Assembly (NCBI GenBank): GCA_958295665.1
Contig: OY282558.1
Coordinates: 326,775,106 to 326,839,105 of the forward strand
DNA: 64,000 bases
Reading direction: 5' to 3'
From: Tipula vernalis
Taxonomy: Eukaryota > Arthropoda > Insecta > Diptera > Tipulidae
Numbering within the stretch: the first letter of the stretch is position 1; each line of letters starts with the position of its first letter. Positions 1 through 14,900 of the stretch are shown here, piece after piece. The notes below the pieces were generated by a model. The model was not told where the DNA came from and searched no databases. It saw only the letters and a list, made by a program, of their open reading frames with translations. Position numbers and translations under genes: made by a program.

Positions 1-148
1 AGTCTGTGATGTTGCCGACAGCCATGTGATTTCCTCCCATTATGTATAGAGAATTAATTTTCTGTTTTAGGGCCGGATAAATTTTTACTGCTAAAGCGAT
101 GTTTGTTAATGGTCCGATACAGACTAAAGCAACGGTTTCATCGGCGTT
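1..148 (-). CDS. Nucleoside hydrolase, exon 3 (partial)
   Basis: Third coding exon of an inosine-uridine preferring nucleoside hydrolase, which splits ribonucleosides into base and ribose in nucleoside salvage. Read on the minus strand from 148, it is in frame with the exon ending at 31358 and encodes residues 122-170. It contains IGPLTNIALA (residues 132-141, the family's GPLTN block, whose Thr binds the metal) and YIMGGN...VGN (residues 156-167, the MGG-x-GN ribose-contact block). The acceptor is a T-rich tract ending TTTCAG at 149-154. The exon continues beyond base 1, so the donor and the C-terminal half of the enzyme, which in this family carries further active-site residues, are not seen. 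No stop or frameshift is visible. The family assignment is strong; substrate preference cannot be read. Confidence 0.88.
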
Positions 149-1112
149 CTGAAATTAAATTTAAAAAAAAAAAATCGTTAATTATATTATTATAAAAGGT
201 TTTATGTCATCCAAAAATTTGTTCACAAATAATTAATCTAACGCTCAAATTTTAAATTGCTGGAATTTTGCTTAAACCACTGATCTGAGCTCTACATACT
301 CCAAATTATTTCTAGAATAAAAAATATGTATGGTACATAATATGTTGCACTTAATTAAGGTTTATATCTAATGAGGTCTGAAACAACAATCGAAATATTA
401 TTGTACACTATCAGAAAAATCCGGTATGTGTTTTAAGGTTTCAACACCATAAGCATGAGTTGGGAACTACAATGGAATTATTTTGAAAACAAGTATTACA
501 TTTAACTCTGACTATAGTAATTCGTAACTCCAGTCGGTGTTAAACACTAACAGTAAATATAAAACTTCGAAAGCACAAATTATTAACTTTGATTGGTGTT
601 AATTTCTCTACCAGCAATATACTTAAATCTGAATGTAGTAATTATTAATGCCGACTGGTGTCAATTATGGAGAGATCGTTTACGTGTTATGAGTTCAAAG
701 TGAAGCAATAAATATTTCGTAATTAAACTCAGTGTAATTAAGATTCACAAAATTATTTAGTGAAGCCAATTAATAAACCATTCACTAATTGACAGTGCAC
801 AGTTTTTGCTAAAAACAGATTGTTTTGTGAATTTGGGTGTCTAACCAAAGTTATTTACTAATAAAAGCTGTTTTAAATGATAAATATAATGGCACAACTG
901 GTATTTCGGATTTCCTATAATAAAATTATCAAATACGTATTTGTTTAAATTGAAGATAAATCAAAGATTACCATAATGGGTGTTATTATATCTGGTACAT
1001 TTTAAAAACTAATTGAGTTTGAAACAAGCTATGTATTGTCATTTGGAAAGTCGACCTTCTAGTGGCGAATATTGCAAGTTTAACTCCAATATAACGATTA
1101 TTTTTAAATTTA
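149..1112. other. Intronic sequence, nothing recognised
   Basis: AT-rich sequence with no open frame of useful length and no recognisable repeat or RNA. Several short phrases recur loosely (for example gactggtgttaa near 533, 593 and 650), which suggests an old degenerate repeat, but the copies are too diverged to define a unit. Confidence 0.4.
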
Positions 1113-1690
1113 ATGGTTGTGTTAGTATTTGTTGTTTGCTTTATGTGGACGGAGGAAGAAATTCGAACTGCTCTGGAAGAAAGTGACGATGAGAGTCAGG
1201 ATAACATTTTGAATTGTGTTGACTCATCTGATAGCGAAAAAGACGTATTGGAAAGCTACTCTAACTGTGATGACGAACAAGAATTCTCTGAATCCGAAGA
1301 TGTTCGGAATGTTATTGAACCAAATTTTGACGAAACATACTACACTGCGAAGGATGGCAACCATTAAAAAACAGCCCATTTCCGCAAAGAAGGACAAATG
1401 CTTGTAACCTTATTAGATGCGGTACCAACAAGGTAAACTTCCTCCAAGAAAATACGTAGATTCACCGCTAGATCCTTTTTCGCTATTCATAGACGATTAA
1501 GTTATTCAACAAATCGTGAGCTCTAGAAAAACGTGCAGAAATGTGGAAGCCAGCTAGTCCAAACAAAATCATATGTGCCACAGATATAAGTTGTTGTGCA
1601 AGTATATTCGGTTCGATAATAAAACAACTCGCACGGCTAAAAGCAGAGCACCCTGTATTTTTTAGAGCCATAATCAAAAAATCTGAGCTT
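1113..1690 (+). pseudogene. piggyBac-like transposase, N-terminal relic
   Basis: The first part is an acidic stretch rich in Asp, Glu and Ser (1143-1367), the usual N-terminus of piggyBac transposases. It ends in YYTAKDGN, like the family's Y-x-(S/A)-KDG-x-xW block. After a frameshift, 1430-1690 reads LPPRKYVDSPLDPFSLFIDD, then VIQQIVSS, and finally CKYIRFDNKTTR, the family's RFD(D/N)KTTR block before the DDE-like catalytic domain. There are in-frame stops (for example in the 1495-1505 and 1550 areas), and no catalytic core follows. In this family the transposase cuts and pastes DNA at TTAA sites. This copy is a dead 5' fragment. No terminal inverted repeat was identified around it. Confidence 0.65.
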
Positions 1691-3420
1691 TTATAAGAGA
1701 ATTAGAAACGAGGAAAAAAACGAAACTTATCATAGTAAAACACACAAAACATATGGGAAATCACTTTTTTTCCTAAGACAAATTTGTAAATGAAAACGTT
1801 ACAAATTCTTAATTATGATTTCTGAAATACTTTCATAAATGTTTGAATTTCAACATATATAAATATCGTTTAAGTAAATCGTTTTCATTTTCTTGTAATA
1901 ATTAGTTTATTTAAACCAAAATATTTTTTTTTTTTTTAAATGTTGCCAATGGCTTTATTCTTGAATCTTTCTACATAAGAAACTCACAAGAAGTAATCAA
2001 ATCTTAAGCTAAAAATTATTACATATTTTAAGTCTTAACCAATGTTAATACTTATTGTTAGTGCTCACAATAAACCAAAATATTAAAAAAAATTCATAAC
2101 AACAGCATTCTGGTTGTTTGTGAAATCGCGATTACTGCGGTAAATGTTTTAAGTGAATTTTGTTCCTTAATGGGTTTCAAGCCGTTGATAAAAAAAATAA
2201 AACAATTCAACTCAAACAACGTTTAATACAATTTTTATTTAATTTTATATTCCACAAAATAACTTTTAGTTTTGATGCTTATTGTCTCATCGCCAAAATA
2301 AGAAGAGAATGATTTTTTCTTTTTTCCAAACTAAGCTCGATTCAATTTTGCTAAACTTAGTGGAGGAAATTTGTATGGCACGATTTAAAAGTTGCTCAAT
2401 TATGGTATTGTTACTGAATTTGCATCGATCGCACTCTTCTTATTACCAACCTATTACGATTAAACAATTGCGTTGACATTTTTGCATCGATTTGGCATTA
2501 CAATAGTGTTGTTTTTTTTTGTTTACAGTACTTGTTTTGTACATAAATTGATTTAAATTACTAATATAAGTATTAATTATAATTGATATAATATTAAATT
2601 TAATCTTAATAGTTACTATTTTTAATATAAATAATCTAATCAAATGTATTGTTAGAATCGCGTCAACAGCTTTGGTAAGTTTGTATTATTTCTTAATTGT
2701 AATGACAAGGTGATTTTATTTATTTTTAGCTGTGCGGCTCTACATACAGTGAAGGGAGTAGCAGCAAATAATTGTTAAAAAAAGTGTTGAATTTTATTTG
2801 GCTCTGCCAAACACTGGTCAAATTGAAATAAAAGCTTACTACGATTCGTTTGGTCATTAAGTCAATATACATTACATAGATGGCAGTGATGGCCGTAAAA
2901 ATTTGGAAAAATCGTACCAAAAATTACCACCTGGGGAAATTTTAAGTTCAAAAATTGTAGGAAAAGCAAAACAAATTCACAAAATATAGGAACGTGTGAT
3001 AATTTTGCGATTAAATAATTTTTTTTCGTATTTTTAGTAGTACACTAGTAAAACTAAAGATAAATTTAGCAAGTATTATTTTAATTTGTCAGAGCCAACT
3101 TTGATGTATTTTTCAAAATGAAAGTTCGAAAAAATATATTTTAGAAATAATTTAATTTTAATATTTTTGCAATTAATATTTACTTAATACCAATATGGCC
3201 TTTTTGTATATTGTTCTTAAAGATATGTAGAAAACTATTATATAAACATTTTATAATATTTTTGCTTTTTTCATTGAAAAACTTGAAGCTAAAAACACCA
3301 TTTTTACTATGGATTCCTATGGAAATCAGTGAAAAGTTATACCACTAAAAAAGCTTCTAAAAAATACGTCATTAAGATTATGGCTCTATACTCTAGAAGG
3401 CTCTGCTAAAAGAAACAGTG
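1691..3420. other. Intronic sequence, nothing recognised
   Basis: Very AT-rich and without any coding region I can support. Short open frames here have no recognisable motif and look like chance frames. T-runs and A-runs are common (for example 1924-1938). No tRNA, terminal repeat or target duplication was found. Confidence 0.4.
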
Positions 3421-3429
3421 ACCAAACTG

Positions 3430-5310
3430 ACTATAAAAATAAAAGCAAATAGATCTCCCATGGCTCAATTTACTTTGGTCTAAAAAGACCACAGTAATGA
3501 AATTCTGTCAAAAATGATCAAAAATTTGGTTGGTCCAAAACCACTTTTCTCGACTTTTTGAAAGTCCCTGTGTCCAAAAAAGCAAAAAAAAAAATGTTTT
3601 TCCGTCTGTCAGGATGTCTGTATCAGAACGGCTTGTTCGATTTACAATTTTTTTTTGCCAATCTGTTTCTATGGTCAAGGCCGAGATTTGAAAAGCTTTT
3701 GTACCTGTGTGTCAATAGGGTCGGATACCTGCCATACGAATTGACCCAAAATACTTGGTTATACAAATATTTACCAATTTTTTATATATGCTGGTTTGAA
3801 TATTGAGTTGGGTATTGAGTTTAGGTTTGAGTTGAAGGTTAAGTTAGGGGTCAATTTGCGGGTTGAGTTCAAGTTGAGTTGGAGTTGAGTTGGGGTTGGA
3901 TTAAGATATAGTGAGCAGTTGATCAATTTTTTATATATATTGATTTGAGGATTGAGTTCAAAGAGGGTTTGCGGTTGGGTTGAGGGTTGAGTTGGAGGTC
4001 GTTTACGGATTGAATTGGGGTTGAGATGGCGTTGGACCAGAGTTTAGTTGATATATAAAATAAAGTGAGTGTTTTTATATTTATTAATGATTTAAACAAA
4101 TACACACGATTTGACCGATTTGAACCAAACCTTGCACAAGTATTGTTGACGGCTTAAGAAAGGTCACTGTTAATATCTCAAACCTCAAATTGAACATTTT
4201 ATATTTCAAATTAAACCTTTAGCAAATCAAATGAATGGCCAATTAGGATGGAACTTATCTATTTCTTAACTGATTTTAGTGAAATTTGACTTCCGCGATG
4301 GAAATGGGATTTTAAAATGAGTTTTGAATGAAGTTCTGGAATATGGAAAAGTATGATGGAATTTGTTTATTTCTCAACCGATTATGATGAAATTTATCAT
4401 GTGCGTTGGAAATGGGATTCTAAAATGATCTTTCGATGAAGTTCTGGAATATGCCCGAGTAGGATTGAACTTGCCTATTTCTTAACCGATTCTGTTGGAA
4501 TTTGACATGTGCATTGTAAATGGGATTCTAAAATGATTTTTGGATAAAGTTTTGGAATATGGCCAAGTATGATGGAGCTTGCCTATTTCTCAACCGATTA
4601 AGATGAAATTTGACAAGTGCGTTGGAAATGGGATTATAAAATCATTTTTGGAAATGGGATTATAAAATCAATTATGATGAATTTCGGCTTGTGCATTGGA
4701 AACGGGATTTTAAAATGATTTTTAGAAGATGTTCTGGAATATGGCCAAGTATGGTGGAACTTGCCTATTTCTTAACCGTGTGTTCTTAACCGATTATGAT
4801 GAAGTTTGGCATGTGCGTTGAAAATGGGATTCTAAAATGATTTTTGGATGAAGTTCTAGAATATAGCTAATTATGATGGAATTTGCCTATTTCTCAACCA
4901 ATTATGATAGAACTTGCTTATTTCTCAACCGATTATGATGAAATTTGACGCACATAGGAAATGGGGTGCTAAAATGATTTTTGGATGAAGTTCTGGAATA
5001 TGGAAAATTAGGATGGAAGTTGCCTATTTCTCATTCAGGAATGATGAATTTCAGCTTGTGCATTGGAAATGGGATTTTAAAATGATTTTTGTAAGAAGTT
5101 TTAGAATATGGCCAAGTATGATGGAACTTGCCTATTTATAAACCGATTATGATGAAATTTAGCACATGCCGTTAATTTGGTGATTGCGTTTAGGATTGTG
5201 TTGCGATTGAGATAGAGGTTGAGTTGTAAATTGATTTGGAAGTTAAGCTGAAGATTGACTTAAGAGGTTTATTTCGGGATTGATTTGGGAGTTGAATTTT
5301 CAGCCCTCTA
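3430..5310 (+). repeat. Minisatellite-bearing dispersed repeat, copy 1
   Basis: Three parts follow one another. (1) 3455-3780 is a unique-looking lead starting YFGLKRPQ-stop in one frame (TACTTTGGTCTAAAA), then ttggttggtccaaaacca and gttatacaaatatttacc. It is shared with an inverted copy at 35745-36250. (2) 3785-4060 is a degenerate array built on gttgagttggggttgg, with gatttagtgagcagttga-like junctions; related sequence returns at 5180-5310. (3) 4210-5170 is about seven tandem units of ~110-125 bp, each containing gaagttctggaatatggcc, gcctatttctcaaccgatta and gggattctaaaatgattttt. The C-terminal peptide at the left edge suggests the repeat is the 3' end of a DNA transposon whose transposase is mostly lost here. 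Confidence 0.65.
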
Positions 5311-6035
5311 TATTTTATCATTTAATTAATGTAGCTGTGGTGCAGCTAAGGTGGTTTGGATGCATTTATATCCGGAATGGAAGATTATTGAACCCAATAA
5401 TCGCCGTAAACTTTCTTGTAAGGAATAATTTAGTAAGTTTCTTAATGTTATTCGGCAGCCTGTTATAGATAACAGGCGCAATAAATGCAAAAAACTTCCT
5501 AAAATGTTTTTTTTTTGGTACAATATGTGTATAATTATTGAAATTTCTCAACTTATGTACATTTAATCGCCGTTAAGTGTCGATAGTTTCGATTACTGTT
5601 TCCTTTTGACTCCTGACTTTTCAAAAATAGCTTTTTTAAATAAGTTATATGAATGTTATTTACTAATTTGAGGTCAAGTAACTCAAAAAAGCTGTATAGA
5701 ACATTGCCTGATTTTTCATTGGGCCAGAAACTTCCGGAACCATATGTTGCCAATACGAGTCAACTGTTGTAAATACATATTTGCATTTCGAGTCAAAATG
5801 CTTTTATTCAGAATAATATTACCGACAATGTAGAAATTTAATTTTAGCGACTTTATTTATTCTATAATTTTACTAAGAGTAAGTAGCAATTTTATTAACT
5901 TCAGGTATATAAATTACAGTTCACAATTAATTAGTTTCATTGTATTACATTTAACTTCAGTACTTTGCATGTTTACACAATGTACAATATAATATAAAAT
6001 AAAATAAAATTGTCAAATAAAGATTAAATGTATTG
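5311..6035. other. Spacer between repeat block and piggyBac relic
   Basis: AT-rich DNA without a supported gene. It may include the subterminal part of the piggyBac relic to its right, since that reads leftward, but no TTAA plus CCC-type terminus was found. Confidence 0.35.
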
Positions 6036-7290
6036 CTTACATCCCGGATTTTTGCATATAAATGCGGAATGAGATGCTTGAAATTGCGCTAAATGGTCAA
6101 CCTTATCAAAACGGAAATTTTTTTCTGGTCGGTGTTCCGTAGATCATATAATAGGTCCTGGTTGTTCCAAATTTGACTCTGAGCAACTTCTCTTTCATTA
6201 CAGTTATTGGTCTGAAAGGCATCGATCTTAGTTAGACACCAAATAGTTTCAATTTAAAGTCTGTCAACGATAATATGTCTCGTTTTGCCAGTTTATAAAC
6301 AGCACAATTTTGTTTGTATTCCAAATAACTGGCACATACAACAAAATCAACAAAATGGAAAATTACTCGTAAGTTCCACTTACTAGATTTAATAAATTTC
6401 TGTAGCACTATTTCTGTTATAAAATAATTATCACAGAACAGATTATGTCCTTTGGCACTGACGCGTTCAATCAAATGCTTGATGACAGCCACACCAAATC
6501 CCAAATTTGTTTGATCGGTCAAGTCGATTTTTCTAGCGTGCCCTTGATACAGGATAAAGTCATAAGGGTAGCCTCTTTTCCCACATAACAGAAATACCTT
6601 TAGGCCCCATGGAGACCTTTCACATACTACTTTATGCTGAAATGTCCTTTGAAAGTTATAATTTGTTCGTCAATGGACAAGGAACGCTCCCTTAGCATTT
6701 CGTTGCATCTCTTACGAACGCTATCGATGATTGGACTTGCCTTGTAAAACTTATCCTTACATTGCTTTGGTATTCTACAATTGTCGGCCAAATGTGGACT
6801 TCTTAACCAATAAAATAACCTTCGAAATTGCTTGAAGTTCAATGTGGCAGTTTCAATATATGGCAATTTCAGGAAATCCCAATACTCCCATAGTTAAATG
6901 TATCCCAAAAAGACTCATTATCTCTTTGGGTGTGGCATGCTTAAAGTTTGTAGAACCGTTTTGGAGGGCGTAAGTGTTCGTAAATTGTGCCATTTGTTCT
7001 TACAATTTAAATTGAATCTAACGGCTGAATATTTCAAATGGCACCTCTATTGAATCTGATGAATAAGTTTCAGTTGAATTCATAATTCATCTTTTTGTAC
7101 TAGGTCTATATCATCATAGTTCATAACAATTTCAGCTAGATCATAAATTGTCGATGTTGGGTGCACGACCTGTACCTCTGGATGTTGCTTCAACAACTTC
7201 TCTACCACATCTCCTGCCGTTGGCTCATTTGCCTCGTCTCCAAGTCCTCAAACTAATTTACCCTTTAAAATAGCAGGACCGATATCCGAT
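6036..7290 (-). pseudogene. piggyBac-like transposase relic
   Basis: Read leftward from about 7290: an acidic N-terminus (EANEPTAGDVVEKLLKQHPE near 7230-7170); then NTYALQNGSTNF and IMSLFGIHLTMGVLGFPEIA (6975-6870), the start of the catalytic domain; then 6866-6627 with the family's core ADNCRIPKQ, KASPIIDSVRKRC and LSIDEQIITFKG, which holds the first catalytic Asp (S-I-D-E); then 6522-6232 with HNLFCDNYF (second catalytic Asp) and the following helical region; and finally FRFDKVDHLAQF and a Cys-bearing tail near 6100-6040 resembling the C-terminal zinc-binding end. Stops and frameshifts separate these pieces, and part of the segment with the third Asp is missing. It lies between two arrays of the ~110-bp minisatellite, so it either landed in that repeat or was carried with it. 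Confidence 0.75.
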
Positions 7291-7354
7291 ATTATTTTCA
7301 CAAATAGTGATCATTTAAGATCGTTCTCGTTGAGGCATCGCCTGATTAAGATTA

Positions 7355-7920
7355 AGTTCTGGAATAGTTAATTAGGATGGAGCTTGGCCATTTATGGTGA
7401 AATTCGACATATACGATAGAAATGGGATTCTACAATGATTTTTAGATGTAGCTCTGGAGTAAGGCTAATTAGGATGTGGAGCTTGGCTATTTCTTAACAG
7501 ATTTTGATGAAATTCTACATGTTGGATGGAAATGAAGTTGAAGGAAGTTGTGAAATAGTTAATTAACATGGAACTTGACTATTTCTTAGCCGAATATGAT
7601 GAAATCCGACGTGTACGATGAAAATAGGATTCTAAAATGATTTCTAGATAAAGTTCTGCAGAAAAAGCCAAGTTCCATCAGCCAATTAGGATGGAACTTG
7701 GCTATTCCTTAATCGAATAAGATGAAAGAAATTCAACATACACGAAACATGGGCAGCAACATAAATTTTTAAATTGTTTTTGAGATTTAGTGGGATGGAC
7801 CTTGGCTATTTGTTTACCAATTATTATTGTTATATATGTATTTTGCATGTACGATGGAAATGGGATGCTAAACTGATTTTTTGATGAAGTTCTGAATTGG
7901 AAAAACCAAAAATTTTTGAA
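7355..7920 (+). repeat. ~110-bp minisatellite array, second block
   Basis: Four to five diverged units of the array seen at 4210-5170, in the same orientation. Each contains a form of aattaggatggaacttggc, tatttcttaaccgattatgatgaaa split by small changes, and gggattctaaaatgattttt. The block is separated from the first by the piggyBac relic. Units here are more diverged than in the first block. Confidence 0.6.
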
Positions 7921-8171
7921 TAAATTTGTTGAACAACTTCAGAAGAATGTTTGAAAATTCTGGGTACCTTCTAGTATATGAACATTTACTCCGAACATGT
8001 ATTTCATACTTTCAATACAAATATTTTATAAGGCAAAAATGTTGGTCTTTTGAGAGTAATTCTAGAGAAAGTGATTCCACAGGAGATAGATTATTTAATT
8101 TTGCGTAAATAGATGTACATATTCTAGCCATTTCTAGCAGAAACTAGTAGAAAAAAATATTACATAACGTT
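7921..8171. other. Short spacer, nothing recognised
   Basis: AT-rich sequence between the minisatellite block and the decayed LINE. No gene or terminal repeat is seen. Confidence 0.3.
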
Positions 8172-10760
<2,589 letters not shown>

Positions 10761-11917
10761 CTCGCGAACTGAAGGCCCTTCCGGAAAGTTCCTTTAAAAA
10801 AATGTTTCGATGATTGGAAAAACGCTGGCTGATGTGTATATCCTCGAATGGGGAATACTTTGAGGTTGACAAAATACATTTTTATGATTGAACTAAAAAT
10901 TTGTATTTTATTTAACAATTACCGTCGACTTTATCCTGATTTTTGCCAAATATTTTTGAGTTGTCTACAATTTTGGGATAATTAGTTCTTAAACGTTGGC
11001 TTAAGTTAAAATTTCTGAACGACTTATTTTTAGAGAATTTAGAGTATTTCTCTTGTATTTCTAGAAAATGAAAAAGCTTACATTTTCAGTACGTCTTATA
11101 AATTCGGTGGCTTACGAAATAGGTTAAATATTTTAATATTTAGCTGAAGTGCTCAAAAACATTTTTCAAGTCAGACATTTTGGTACATATAAATTTGTAA
11201 TAAATTTACATAAACAATGAAGGTTAATCAACCGCGTTTAACTATAAGATAACATAAGCAAATAACAGTGTAATATTTAAATTTCGAGTTGTACTACTTA
11301 GATAACAAATCTTTTGGTTTATGATATCTCTTCTTATCTTACGAAATTATGCAACTACTTATTTATGAAATCCGCTCCGGGTGTCAATTATGCAGCCTGA
11401 ATGAAGTACGCATTAATAAATGCCCAAAAGAATTGGTGAATTTACTTCTTTTACGGATACCGGATTATCCATACTAGGAGAAGTCTATAGCAACCAATTT
11501 ATTAAATTTTTTTGTTAAATTCAGAAATTTTTCTTCGAAGTTGATATAATTTTGCAGGATTTCTCGGAATAGGAATATTAAAGCCCAGAATTACTATGCA
11601 GTAGTATTGTATTTGTCATCGTATCGACAATAAAGGCCGTTGGTGGTCATAAAAACAATAAAATTAATTTTAGCTAGAAAAAAACTTTAGTAAATATCGC
11701 AGTAAATTAGTAATTAAAATTTTTTGACATTTTTACGACTGGTTGACACGAAGTTAGCAATGACATTAGCCAAAGCGTTATAGTACTACTTACGCCATCT
11801 TTCAATGACATTGGACGTCCGCAGAAAAATTGAAACACAACATAGGAAAAAGTACAAAGACAAAAAGAGAAAAAATAATCATCTGCTTCAAAAAGTCAAT
11901 TACAACCCAAAGTCTCC
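10761..11917. other. Intronic spacer, nothing recognised
   Basis: AT-rich sequence between the LINE relic and the 3' end of the copia relic. I searched for a copia 3' LTR matching the one at 15952-16109 and found none. No other coding or repeat feature is supported. Confidence 0.4.
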
Positions 11918-14900
11918 TCATTCAAATAATCCGGCAGCCTCTCGAAATTTTCGAATCTTCGCTTTTGGTAATGGCTTCGTCATCATCTCGGCTACCATGT
12001 CTTCTGTAGGGCAATAAATACATTTGATAATACCTTTATCAACTGAATGTGCTTTGATGTCGATATGCTTTGATCTGTCTGAAAACTTCTCGTCAGTAGC
12101 AAATTTGAGACAACTTTGATTGTCTTCGTAGAGCAAAATGGGTTTATTTATGTACACACCAAAATCGTTTAACAATCGTTTTAATCATTTTACTTCTTTT
12201 ACTGCATCACACAATGCAATGTATTCTGCTTTCATTGATGATAATGCAATAAGATCTTGTTCCTTGCATCGCCAGCTGATTGTTGCACCATGCGTTTTAA
12301 ATATGAATCCACCATTCGATTTACGTGTTTGCCGGCATTCAGCGAAACTAGCATCGCAATAACCGATCAATTTTTCTTCTTCTTGAGATAGTTCCTTTTA
12401 AATACTATATTTCAAGATTCGTTTTGCCTCGTTCCAGTCTTCTTGAGTTTGGTTTGATACTTTTTGTGACAAAATTGCAACACTTGCAGCAATATCTGGT
12501 CTCGTGTTTGTTGAGATATGGTATATAACAAACTTCCAATCAGTCTTCTGTATTCATTGTTATCACGTAAAATTTCTAATTCATCACTCTTGCCATAACT
12601 TACGCTGAGTGGAATATCAGAATTCTTTGCATTGCAGTCATACCAAATTCGTTCAATACTTTGTTGATATATTTTGACTGATCAATTGAATACATACCAT
12701 TTCGTTTTTCAACGTGTATACCAAGATATGTTTTCACTTCGCCCAAGTTATGAATTTTAAATTCTGAATTTAATGTCTGTTCGCATTCTCTTAACATTTC
12801 ATCGCTATCACTTGCAGCCATAATATCGTTGACGTAAACGATTATGTGACACACCTTGTCATTGTTCTTTTTAGTGTATAAACATTGGCCATTTTTGCTT
12901 TGTTCATAACCACATTTTATGAGCAAATCGTGAATGCTTAAACCGCGTTTGAGAATGCATACTTGATGTTCTTAGCCTTCTTCAGTAAATCCTGGCGGCT
13001 GCTTCATATAAATGGTTTCCTTGAGTTCACCATGTAAAAATGATGTCTTTGCATCGAAATGCAAAACTTTCATACCTTTTTCGGATGCAACGATGAGCAA
13101 AATGCGAAATGTCTTTTGTCTGGTCACAGGTGCAAATACTTCGTCGTAATCAAATCCATATCGTTGTGTAAAGCCTTGTGCGACTAATCTGGCTTTATAT
13201 CGCTTAGTTTCACCATTTTCATTCGTTTTAATTTTATAAACCCATTTAGAACCAACGGGTTTTCGGTCTGTAGGTAAATTTACTAACACCCATGTTTTGT
13301 TTTCACGTAATGAATCCATTTCATCTTCCATTGCATGGGCCCATTTTTCTTTGTCTTCGCCTTTCACAGCCTCATTGTATGTTAATGGTTCTGTCAACAC
13401 TTCGTCCGTTAAGAAAGCTTGATCACGATACCGTAACGATAGTACACCTTTGTTTGACCGATTTGATCGTCTCAAACCGTAGTCTGTTTCATCAGCGGTT
13501 CCCTCAATATCTGATAAATTGGCAAAAATTAAATCATTGCCACTAAAATAAGTTTCACTGTCGGTAAATGACACTTCATTTGGGCACAATATGTCATCCA
13601 GATCCAAATTACTTTCATTTAAGTCTGCAGTAATTTCAGTAACTTGCACAGTATCATGATCAGCACCGTTGTCGTGTGAAATAACAACAATACTATCATT
13701 ACATTTATTTTTCGTCTTCGGAATTTTATTACAAGAAACTGGTTTTAATGCACTCAGATTACCACTTTTGTTTCCGAGTCTTCGGATTAAAACATCGATA
13801 CGCCTTCAAAACGTCGTCATAGCCAACCAAAATTGCGTACATGCCTTTTGGTTCCAATTTCGTTCTTCTTTCCGGTGGAATACGAACGTAACAGTCTGAT
13901 CCAAATAATCTAAAATGAGAAATTACGGGCTTTCGTCCAAGCCATTCTTCATATTTGGTCGTTTCAATACATCTACCAGGCAAACGATTTTGCATGTAAT
14001 TAGCAGTTATTACTGCTTCACCCCAAAATGTATATGGCATTTTTGCATCTATCAACATCCATCTAGCCATGTCCACCAACGTTCGGTTTTTACGTTCAGC
14101 TACGCCATTTTGTTGAGGTGTATAAGGTGCAGTACGATTTCGTTGAATATACCCTCAGCATCCAAATAATCCTTAAACTCGATACTCATGTATTCTCCGC
14201 CACGATCCGTTCTTAAAACTTTAGGTTTCTTTCCAAAGTATGTTTTCACGATTTCAACAAAATGCTGAAATTTCTCGAATGCCTCTGATTTATTTTTCAG
14301 CAAATAAATCGTTGTAAATCTCGAACAATCGTCAATTAGCGTTAATATGTACTGCTTTCCCGATAGCTTTTGTGTATTCATCGGTCCACAAACATCCGAA
14401 TGAATTAAATCAAGCACATTTTCAGTACGCGAGGCATTTTTCAAAGCAGACCCTACAATTATCATCACAACCCTTACATTTATCTGCGCACGGTATAATT
14501 TTTACACTCTTGACGTTTCCACTTGTTGATAATGTTTTAACAACCTCGATGTCACGATGTCCCAAAATTCGGTGCCAAACATGAATTCATCCCGAATGAA
14601 GAGAAGACTCAGCATTCTCATCCATTTTTTCGTGTGCAATTAGAGCCCTGTTTACTTGCATTAACAGAAATAATCCCCCTTACCCGAAACCAACTGCTAT
14701 TTGTTGCCCTTTGAGTGTGATTTCAACTCGTTTGCTCGAAGTAAAATTAACTCCGACGCCTTTGTCATTTAATTTATCCACAGAAATTAAATCTGTAACA
14801 ATAGTATCCACAGAAATTAAATCTGTAACGATAGTAACGATAGAGCCCAATATCGAATTTGTTCATAACCTCAATTCGAACCGTGCCTTTTCCCATTATT

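Noticed and set aside
3558..3806. 82-residue open frame at the lead of the dispersed repeat
   Set aside because: The inverted copy at 35.8-36.1 kb is open in a similar frame but with shifts and many differences typical of non-coding repeat. The coding end is more likely the YFGLK peptide just upstream.
12138..14584. Several plus-strand open frames across the copia region
   Set aside because: They are antisense shadows of the copia polyprotein, which is on the minus strand with clear domain order.
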